DNA of 48,425 bases from Rhizomicrobium sp. GTDB taxonomy: Bacteria > Pseudomonadota > Alphaproteobacteria > Micropepsales > Micropepsaceae. The stretch's first letter is position 1. Every line of letters starts with the position of its first letter. The position numbers and the translations under genes were made by a program. The notes under the pieces are model-generated. The model did no database searches. It had not been told where the DNA came from and was given only the letters and a program-made list of their open reading frames with translations. Positions 42,339 to 48,425 of the stretch are shown here, piece by piece. The stretch covers positions 1 to 48,425 of the forward strand of contig JARLIR010000210.1 in assembly GCA_031291635.1 (NCBI GenBank). The letters are read 5' to 3'.

Positions 42339-44600
42339 ATGGAAATGACCGTTTCTCCGTTGCCCGAAGACAAAGACAACATCGTCCCGATCACGCCCCC
42401 ACGCCCCAGGGGACGGCGCAAATTGATGCGCCAGACCGAGTTGGTGGACCGGGTCAAAGCCTATGATCCCGAAGCCAACGAGGCCTTGCTAAACAAGGCC
42501 TACGTTTACGCCATGAAGGCGCATGGCAAGCAATTCCGCGCCTCGGGTGACCCTTATTTCGCCCATCCCCTCGAAGTCGCGGCCATTCTGACCGAGCTCA
42601 AGCTCGACGAAGCTTCGATCGCCACCGCGCTGTTGCACGACACTATCGAGGACACGGTCGCTACCTACGAGGATATCGAGCAGAATTTCGGCAAGGAAAT
42701 TGCCGATCTGGTCGATGGCGTCACCAAGCTGACCGGCCTTGAGGTCTTTTCCGAGCGCACCAAGCAGGCGGAGAATTTCCGCAAGCTGATGCTGGCGATG
42801 TCGGCGGATATCCGGGTGCTGCTGGTCAAGCTGGCCGACCGTCTGCACAACATGCGCACCCTGCATTTCATCCAAAAGCCGGAAAAGCGCCGCCGCATCG
42901 CGCAAGAGACCTTTGACGTTTACGCCCCGCTGGCGGGCCGTATCGGCATGCAGCATGTCCGTGAGGAGCTGGAAGATTTGTCCTTCCAGGAGCTTTATCC
43001 CGAAGCGCGTAAATCCATCGTCACCCGGCTCGAGCGCCTCGATAACACCCGCGGCAAGCTGATCGACCGCGTTAGCGATCAGGTCAAACGCAAGCTTGCC
43101 GAAAGCAATATCGACGCTTGGGTCACCGGCCGTTCCAAGCGCCCCTTCTCGATCTGGCGCAAGCTGCAGGAAAAGAAGATCAATTTCGAGCAGCTGTCCG
43201 ACGTCTTTGCCTTTCGCGTCATTGTCCGCAACGAGGGCGATTGCTATCGCGCCCTCGGCGTCCTGCATATGTCATGGCCAGCGGTCCCGGCACGGTTCAA
43301 GGACTTCATCTCGACGCCGAAGCCCAACGGCTACAAATCGTTGCACACCACGTTGATCGGTCCGGAAAAGCAGCGCGTCGAAATCCAGATACGCTCTAAG
43401 GAAATGCACGACGTGGCCGAGCGCGGCATCGCCGCCCATTGGCGCTATCGTGACCTCAAATCCGATCCCGGCGAAGGCACCGAAAACCGCGCCTATGAAT
43501 GGCTGCGCGAAATGGTGGATTTGCTGGAGCAGGGCAGTACCGCCGAAGAATTCATGGAGCAGTCCAAGCTGAACCTGTTCCAGGATCAGGTCTTCTGCTT
43601 CACCCCCAAGGGTAATCTTATTCCTTTGCCGCGTGGCGCCACGCCGATCGATTTTGCCTATCAGGTCCACACCGATCTTGGCCATCGCACCCTCGGTGCC
43701 AAGGTGAACAGCATCCCGGTGCCGCTCTACACCCCGCTGCGTAATGGCGATCAGGTGGAGATCATCGCTGGCAAAGACGAAACCCCCTCGCCGATGTGGG
43801 AGCAATTCGTCGTCACCGGCCGCGCCCGCGCCGAGATCCGCAAATTCATCCGCCAGCAGCAACGTGGAGAGCACATCAAATTCGGCCGCAAGATTCTCGA
43901 AAAAGTCTTCGCCGATGAGGAAATGCCGCTCACCGACAAAGCGGTCGAGACAGTGGCCAAGAAGCTCGGACTCTCCAAAGTGGAAGACGTCTTTGCCCAG
44001 ATCGGCCATGGGGGCCTTCGCGCCCGCGACGTGCTGGACGCGGTCTATCCCGAACTGAAGCAGGACCCGGCGCGACGCCAGCGCGCTCTGCTGGAACAGC
44101 CTGTGGAGGGTAAGCGCATCTCCATTCGTGGCCTGACAGAGGGTGTCGCCTATCGTATCGGCACCTGCTGTCATCCGCTTCCCGGTGACCGCATCGTCGG
44201 GTTGATGACGCCGGGCGAGGGCGCTGTGATCCACACCATCGACTGCGCCGAGCTTGAGCGGGCGCAAAGTGACAAGGACACCGAGTGGCTGGATGTGGCC
44301 TGGGGCACCCATGCCGCCGAGATGGGCCCGTCCGTCGCCCGTCTCAAGGTGCGGGTGCGCAACACCAATGGCTCGCTTGGCGCGGCGATGACCGCCATCG
44401 GCAATGCCGGCGGCAACATTTTCAATATGAAGACGATTGCCCGCAATCCGCTCTATTTCGAGTTTCAGGTCGATGTGGTGGTGCGCGATGTCGTGCATCT
44501 GCAGAACATCTTGGGCTCTTTGCGCGTCACCGAAGTGGTAGAGGCGGTCGACCGCGTCCGCGAACCCGAAGCGCCGCAAGAACCCAGCGCGTCGATGTAG
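42339..44600 (+). CDS. rsh: Bifunctional (p)ppGpp synthetase/hydrolase (Rel/SpoT)
   Basis: 753 residues from ATG 42339; nearby starts at 42345 and 42426 are possible. The HD hydrolase domain has YFAHPLEVAAIL, LLHDTIEDT and LADRLHNMRTL, all intact. The synthetase domain shows YKSLHTTLIG and the RFKD motif (RxKD type, as in bifunctional Rel/SpoT). TGS and C-terminal ACT (VRNTNGSLGAAMTAI) domains are present. This is the single long RSH of most alphaproteobacteria and controls the stringent response. A 92-base gap after the rpoZ terminator holds its own leader. Confidence 0.96.
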   Translation: MEMTVSPLPEDKDNIVPITPPRPRGRRKLMRQTELVDRVKAYDPEANEALLNKAYVYAMKAHGKQFRASGDPYFAHPLEVAAILTELKLDEASIATALLHDTIEDTVATYEDIEQNFGKEIADLVDGVTKLTGLEVFSERTKQAENFRKLMLAMSADIRVLLVKLADRLHNMRTLHFIQKPEKRRRIAQETFDVYAPLAGRIGMQHVREELEDLSFQELYPEARKSIVTRLERLDNTRGKLIDRVSDQVKRKLAESNIDAWVTGRSKRPFSIWRKLQEKKINFEQLSDVFAFRVIVRNEGDCYRALGVLHMSWPAVPARFKDFISTPKPNGYKSLHTTLIGPEKQRVEIQIRSKEMHDVAERGIAAHWRYRDLKSDPGEGTENRAYEWLREMVDLLEQGSTAEEFMEQSKLNLFQDQVFCFTPKGNLIPLPRGATPIDFAYQVHTDLGHRTLGAKVNSIPVPLYTPLRNGDQVEIIAGKDETPSPMWEQFVVTGRARAEIRKFIRQQQRGEHIKFGRKILEKVFADEEMPLTDKAVETVAKKLGLSKVEDVFAQIGHGGLRARDVLDAVYPELKQDPARRQRALLEQPVEGKRISIRGLTEGVAYRIGTCCHPLPGDRIVGLMTPGEGAVIHTIDCAELERAQSDKDTEWLDVAWGTHAAEMGPSVARLKVRVRNTNGSLGAAMTAIGNAGGNIFNMKTIARNPLYFEFQVDVVVRDVVHLQNILGSLRVTEVVEAVDRVREPEAPQEPSASM

Positions 44601-44687
44601 TTTTCTGTCCTCCGCTTGCGGGGGGAGCGGGTAGCGACAGCGTCGTCCCGCACAGCTAAGCGCCGAAGGGGGGCGTGGAGAAACCCA

Positions 44688-45416
44688 ATGCAAAAACTTC
44701 GTCTAGGTGTGAACATCGATCATGTGGCGACGGTGCGTCAGGCGCGCGGCGGCTCCCATCCTAGTCCTTTGCGGGCGGCGATGATGGCGGCAGCAGCGGG
44801 CGCGGATGGCATCACGGCGCATTTGCGCGAAGACCGCCGCCATATCTCCGATCACGACATCGAATCCCTGCGCCTCGAACTGCGCATCCCGCTCAATTTG
44901 GAAATGGCAGCCACCGAGGAGATGAAGACCATCGCCCTCAAGCATCTGCCGCACGCCTGCTGCATCGTGCCGGAGAACCGTGAGGAGCGCACCACGGAAG
45001 GCGGCATCGACGCGGCAGGGCAATTCGACCGCTTAAAACCCATCGTGGCCGAGCTGGTTGATGCCGGTATTCGTGTCTCTATGTTCATCGAACCCGACAA
45101 GCGCCAGCTTGATGCCTCGCGTGCCCTCGGCGCTCCCGTGGTGGAGCTCCACACGGGTGCTTACAGCAACGCCAAAGGCGTCGAACAAAAAGCCCTGCTG
45201 AACAAGGTGGATGTGGCGGCCAAATATGGCACCTCTATTGGCCTGGAAATTCACGCGGGCCACGGTCTGACCTTCGAGAATGTGCAAGCCATCGCGGCCA
45301 TCCGCGAAATTCGCGAACTCAATATCGGCCATTATCTGATTGGTGAAGCCATCTTCATCGGCCTGGAAGCCTCCATCCGCCGTATGCGCCAACTAATGGA
45401 CGAAGCGCGAACATGA
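44688..45416 (+). CDS. pdxJ: Pyridoxine 5'-phosphate synthase
   Basis: 242 residues from ATG 44688 (GGAG 8 bases upstream). PdxJ closes the pyridine ring of vitamin B6 phosphate. [49 protein letters not shown] and ELHTGAYSN are diagnostic. The C-terminal [18 protein letters not shown] completes the barrel. The stop overlaps the acpS ATG by 4 bases (ATGA). Confidence 0.97.
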   Translation: MQKLRLGVNIDHVATVRQARGGSHPSPLRAAMMAAAAGADGITAHLREDRRHISDHDIESLRLELRIPLNLEMAATEEMKTIALKHLPHACCIVPENREERTTEGGIDAAGQFDRLKPIVAELVDAGIRVSMFIEPDKRQLDASRALGAPVVELHTGAYSNAKGVEQKALLNKVDVAAKYGTSIGLEIHAGHGLTFENVQAIAAIREIRELNIGHYLIGEAIFIGLEASIRRMRQLMDEART

Positions 45417-45826
45417 TCCTCGGCATTGGTTCCGATCTGATCGACATTCGCCGCGTGGAGGAGAGCATCGCGCGCTTTGGCGAGCGTTTTCTCTCCCGCA
45501 TCTTCACCGATCTAGAGCGTGCCAAATCGGAGGGGCGGAAGGCCAAGGCCGCCAGCTATGCCAAACGCTTTGCCGCCAAAGAGGCGTGCTCCAAGGCGCT
45601 GGGTACCGGACTCAATCGTGGCGTCTATTGGCGCGATATGGGGGTCGAGAATTTGCCGGGCGGTAAGCCTACAATGCGACTAACCAACGGGGCTTTGCAG
45701 CGGCTTGAGGAAATGACCCCGCCGGGGATGATTGCGCAGATCGACCTCACTATCACCGATGATTTTCCGCTGGCGCAGGCATTCGTCATCATCTCAGCCA
45801 ATCCAGCGCCGCCCAGCCCACCTTGA
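45413..45826 (+). CDS. acpS: Holo-[acyl-carrier-protein] synthase
   Basis: 137 residues. AcpS transfers 4'-phosphopantetheine from CoA to acyl carrier protein. [19 protein letters not shown] holds the metal-binding Asp, and the [15 protein letters not shown] motif holds the catalytic Glu region. The C-terminal [15 protein letters not shown] strand is typical. It is coupled to pdxJ and followed by lepB 34 bases later. Confidence 0.96.
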   Translation: MILGIGSDLIDIRRVEESIARFGERFLSRIFTDLERAKSEGRKAKAASYAKRFAAKEACSKALGTGLNRGVYWRDMGVENLPGGKPTMRLTNGALQRLEEMTPPGMIAQIDLTITDDFPLAQAFVIISANPAPPSPP

Positions 45827-45860
45827 CGTACCGGGCGGCTTCGGCTTCCTTCAGCGCACC

Positions 45861-46664
45861 ATGCGTGATCCGATTGACGCCCCTGCTAAAGCCGATCCCG
45901 TGGACCTTCCGCCGCTGACAACGCGCGTCTCCGCCGCCTCATCGGATTCCTGGTGGGATCTCGTCAAGATTTTGCTCTACGCGCTGGTGATCGCACTGAT
46001 CGAGCGCACCTTCTTCTTCCAGCCTTACAACATCCCTTCCGGTTCGATGGAAGAGACGCTGATGGTTGGCGATTTCCTCTTTGTCGAGAAGTTTGCCTAT
46101 GGCTACAGCCGCTACTCGCTGCCCTGGGGGCGCATGCTGCCGGAATTTGGCCGCGTCTGGGCAAGCCCGCCGCAGCGCGGTGATGTGGCGGTCTTTGCCC
46201 TACCCAGCGAGCCCTCACGCGATTTTGTCAAACGGATTATCGGCCTTCCCGGCGACCGGGTGCAGGTGCTGCACGGCGTCGTTTATCTTAACGACAAGCC
46301 TTTGCCGCGCCGCCGTGCCAGCGATTATGTCGAGGATCAGAACGGCTACCTGCACCATGTGTTGCGCTATCGCGAAACCCTGCCAGGCGGCAAATCGTAC
46401 TACGTACTGGACCGGGAGATCGAAGGCGAGTACGACACGACCCCCATTTATACCGTACCTGCCGCGCACTATTTCATGTTGGGCGACAACCGGGACGATT
46501 CGGACGACAGCCGCGGTATAGTGGGCTATGTTCCGTCTGAAAACCTGGTTGGCAGGGCACAACTCAAGTTCTTCTCAATCGATGAGCGAAAAACCACTGT
46601 CTGGACCTTCTGGAAATGGCCCAAAGCCATCCGCTTCGGACGCATCTTTCGCGCCATTGACTGA
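45861..46664 (+). CDS. lepB: Signal peptidase I
   Basis: 267 residues from ATG 45861. LepB removes signal peptides at the inner membrane. The single membrane helix (LVKILLYALVIALIERTFFF) precedes the catalytic serine box NIPSGSMEETLMVGDF. The general-base lysine is in FVKRIIGLPGDRV. GDNRDDSDDSRGIVGYVP is box E. The rnc start codon lies inside its 3' end, giving an 83-base overlap. Confidence 0.95.
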   Translation: MRDPIDAPAKADPVDLPPLTTRVSAASSDSWWDLVKILLYALVIALIERTFFFQPYNIPSGSMEETLMVGDFLFVEKFAYGYSRYSLPWGRMLPEFGRVWASPPQRGDVAVFALPSEPSRDFVKRIIGLPGDRVQVLHGVVYLNDKPLPRRRASDYVEDQNGYLHHVLRYRETLPGGKSYYVLDREIEGEYDTTPIYTVPAAHYFMLGDNRDDSDDSRGIVGYVPSENLVGRAQLKFFSIDERKTTVWTFWKWPKAIRFGRIFRAID

Positions 46665-47325
46665 GCTGGAGCAACGCCTCGGCTATGTCTTCAAGGACAA
46701 GCATCTGCTCAAGCGTTCGCTGACCCATGCTAGCGCCTCGGGTTCCGGCTCCAATGAGCGGCTGGAGTTTCTTGGTGACCGGGTGCTGGGCTTGATCGCT
46801 GCTGAGAAACTGCACGCACTCTATCCCAAAGATGACGAAGGCAGTCTGGCGCTCAAATTCAACCATCTCGTGCGGGCGGAAGCTTGCGCTGCTGCGGCTG
46901 AAGCATCCGGTATCGCCGATCACATGATCCTGGCGCGCTCGGAATTGGGCAGCGGCGGGCGGCGCAAGATCGCCATTACCTCCGGCGCTTGCGAGGCGGT
47001 GATTGCCGCCCTCTATCTCGACGGTGGCGTCGAAGCCGCCAAAGTCTTCATTGACCGCTATTGGATCCAGACCTTTGCCGCTCTCAATGAAGAAATGCGC
47101 GATCCCAAGACACGGCTCCAGGAATGGGCGCAAAGCCGTGGCCCCAAAGCGGGTCCGCCTGAGTACAAAATCATCGGCCGCGATGGCCCCGATCATGCGC
47201 CTGTCTTCGCTGTGGAGGTCTCTGTCACTGGCAAAGACCCGCAGACCGGGACCGGCACCTCCAAACGCGAGGCCGAACAAGACGCGGCCCGCAAAATGCT
47301 TCTCAGCGTAGGAAAGACAGTATGA
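46582..47325 (+). CDS. rnc: Ribonuclease III
   Basis: 247 residues from ATG 46582. RNase III cuts double-stranded RNA, including rRNA precursors. The domain shows LTHASA, the catalytic NERLEFLGDRVLGLI, and GACEAVIAALYLDGG. A C-terminal double-stranded RNA-binding domain (TRLQEWAQSRG, GTGTSKREAEQDAARKML) follows. The ATG overlaps lepB by 83 bases and lacks a clear ribosome binding site; a TTG at 46657 would start nearer the conserved domain. The residues between are Ser/Pro/Gly-rich. The stop overlaps era by 4 bases. Confidence 0.95.
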   Translation: MSEKPLSGPSGNGPKPSASDASFAPLTELEQRLGYVFKDKHLLKRSLTHASASGSGSNERLEFLGDRVLGLIAAEKLHALYPKDDEGSLALKFNHLVRAEACAAAAEASGIADHMILARSELGSGGRRKIAITSGACEAVIAALYLDGGVEAAKVFIDRYWIQTFAALNEEMRDPKTRLQEWAQSRGPKAGPPEYKIIGRDGPDHAPVFAVEVSVTGKDPQTGTGTSKREAEQDAARKMLLSVGKTV

Positions 47326-48236
47326 CCCGTTGCGGTTTCACGGCCATTATCGGCGCCCCCAATGCGGGCAAGTCCACTTTGGTCAATGCCTTGGTGGGCT
47401 CGAAAGTCGCCATCGTCAGTCCCAAGGTGCAGACCACCCGCATGAATGTGCGCGGCGTCGCCATGCGCGGCGAGACCCAGCTGATCTTTGTCGACACCCC
47501 TGGCATTTTCCAGCCGCGCCGCCGTCTGGATCGGGCCATGGTGGCGGCCGCTTGGAGCGGGGCAGGTGATGCCGATGCCGTCATCCATCTTGTGGACGCC
47601 TCAGAAGTCACCGCCAAGCCAAACGGCCACGCCGCTGCTGACACCGCTTCGATTATCGAGAACTTGCAGAAGACACAGCGCAAAGCCGCGCTGGCGCTGA
47701 ACAAAATCGATGCCATGAGGGTCGAAGACCTTCTGCCGCTCGCTGAAAAGCTCAATGCCACAGGCGTTTACGAGCAGATCTTCATGATCAGCGCGCTTAA
47801 GGGTGATGGCCTGGAAGCCTTAGGCGCCTGGTGCGAATCCCGCATGCCGGAAGGTCCCTTCCTCTATTCGCCCGAACAGTCCGCCGACATTCCTTCGCGC
47901 CTTCTGGCCTCGGAAATTACCCGCGAAAAGCTCTATCTGCGTCTGCATGACGAGCTGCCTTACGCTTGCGCGGTCGAGACCGAAAAGTGGGAAGAGCGCA
48001 AAGACGGTTCGGTCAAAATCGACCAGATCATCTACGTCCAGCGTGACGGTCAGAAGGCCATCGTGCTTGGCAAGAATGGCGCCGCGATCAAAGGCATAGG
48101 CGCCGCTTCTCGCAAAGAGCTGGAACAAATTTTCGACCGCCGTGTGCATCTCTTTCTGTTCGTGAAGGTGCGCGAGGATTGGGCCGACAAGCGCGAGCAT
48201 TACCGCGAAATGGGTCTGGAGTTCCCGGAGGAATAG
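47322..48236 (+). CDS. era: GTPase Era
   Basis: 304 residues. Era binds the 3' end of 16S rRNA during 30S assembly. G1 is GAPNAGKSTLVN, G2 region TTRMNVRGV, G3 DTPGIF, and G4 NKID. The C-terminal KH domain contains KAIVLGKNGAAIKGIGAASR and LFLFVKVREDW. It is coupled to rnc by ATGA overlap and followed by recO 6 bases later. Confidence 0.97.
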   Translation: MTRCGFTAIIGAPNAGKSTLVNALVGSKVAIVSPKVQTTRMNVRGVAMRGETQLIFVDTPGIFQPRRRLDRAMVAAAWSGAGDADAVIHLVDASEVTAKPNGHAAADTASIIENLQKTQRKAALALNKIDAMRVEDLLPLAEKLNATGVYEQIFMISALKGDGLEALGAWCESRMPEGPFLYSPEQSADIPSRLLASEITREKLYLRLHDELPYACAVETEKWEERKDGSVKIDQIIYVQRDGQKAIVLGKNGAAIKGIGAASRKELEQIFDRRVHLFLFVKVREDWADKREHYREMGLEFPEE

Positions 48237-48242
48237 CCAGCC

Positions 48243-48425
48243 GTGGAATGGACTGACGACGCTCTCGTTCTATCGGTTCGCCAACATGGCGAGTCGAGCA
48301 CGATCCTCGAAGTCCTCACCCGCAGCCATGGCCGGCACCTGGGATTGGTGCGCGGCGGGCGCAAACTGAAGCCTGTCCTGCAGCCTGGCAACACCGTGCA
48401 GCTGCATTGGCGAGCGCGGCTGGCC
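48243..48425 (+). CDS. recO: RecO N-terminal fragment (DNA repair protein)
   Basis: The frame from GTG 48243 stays open to the window edge (61 residues). It starts [19 protein letters not shown] and continues [20 protein letters not shown], the OB-fold N-terminus of RecO, which loads RecA with RecR onto SSB-coated DNA. The era-recO order is standard in proteobacteria. The rest of the gene lies beyond the window. Confidence 0.9.
   Translation, partial: MEWTDDALVLSVRQHGESSTILEVLTRSHGRHLGLVRGGRKLKPVLQPGNTVQLHWRARLA

Noticed and set aside
43272..44693. 473-residue minus-strand ORF
   Set aside because: It lies wholly antisense to the clear (p)ppGpp synthetase gene and has the composition of a GC-rich shadow frame.
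1..48425. CRISPR arrays, insertion sequences, prophage, rRNA or tRNA genes
   Set aside because: I scanned both strands by eye and saw no spaced repeats, transposase or phage genes, or RNA gene signatures. A tool-based search could still find a short tRNA.

Overview
This 48.4 kb window is chromosomal DNA of a GC-rich alphaproteobacterium. Several alphaproteobacterial housekeeping blocks are recognisable: ubiE-ubiB near coaBC-dut; rnr-topA-dprA-plsY-pyrC-pyrB-ruvX-gatCAB; dapA-smpB; and rpoZ-rsh-pdxJ-acpS-lepB-rnc-era-recO. The pyrB-linked dihydroorotase-like protein is of the alphaproteobacterial kind that has lost its metal ligands. I cannot name the genus from sequence alone. I see no rRNA, tRNA, phage, insertion sequence or CRISPR array.

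Layout. 1-5.4 kb: the end of ubiE, ubiB, a secreted protein, a MATE exporter, a gene-free 340-base stretch with strong RNA structure and two outward-facing terminators, a glycerophosphodiester phosphodiesterase, and a PAS-like protein. 5.4-8.5 kb (minus strand): coaBC-dut-rrf2-cysK. 8.7-9.9 kb: a small ORF and an HSL-type esterase. 9.9-13.9 kb (minus): a four-gene set of a lipid-kinase-like protein, an alkyl-DHAP-synthase-like flavoprotein, a FemAB-like acyltransferase and a polysaccharide deacetylase, which looks like an uncharacterised lipid or glycolipid pathway. 14.0-15.5 kb: rpmG, a DUF2007/zinc-ribbon membrane protein and a secreted protein. 15.5-27.4 kb (minus): rnr, topA, dprA, plsY, pyrC', pyrB, a YdcF-like protein, an MFS transporter and ruvX.

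27.5-32.2 kb (plus): a small hypothetical gene, then gatC-GNAT-gatA-ridA-gatB in a tightly overlapping operon. 32.2-33.2 kb: an accessory-looking patch with a 29-residue, 16-lysine mini-protein gene under its own candidate promoter, a chain of RNA hairpins, and a Sel1-like protein. 33.2-41.7 kb: slt, dapA, a REP-like mirrored repeat, smpB, a sulfite-oxidase-like molybdoenzyme, a uracil-DNA glycosylase, a NYN-domain protein, folK, a stomatin homologue, a DUF3574 protein and a CcdC-like membrane protein. 41.8-48.4 kb (plus): rpoZ with a clear terminator, the bifunctional (p)ppGpp synthetase/hydrolase, pdxJ, acpS, lepB, rnc, era and the start of recO.

Most genes serve core functions: translation quality control, pyrimidine, CoA and cofactor synthesis, cell wall turnover, RNA processing and the stringent response. 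The most unusual items are the structured RNA before the MATE gene, the lysine-rich mini-protein with its structured downstream region, the lipid-like four-gene cluster, and the mirrored palindromic repeat in front of smpB. No function is demonstrated for any of them here.
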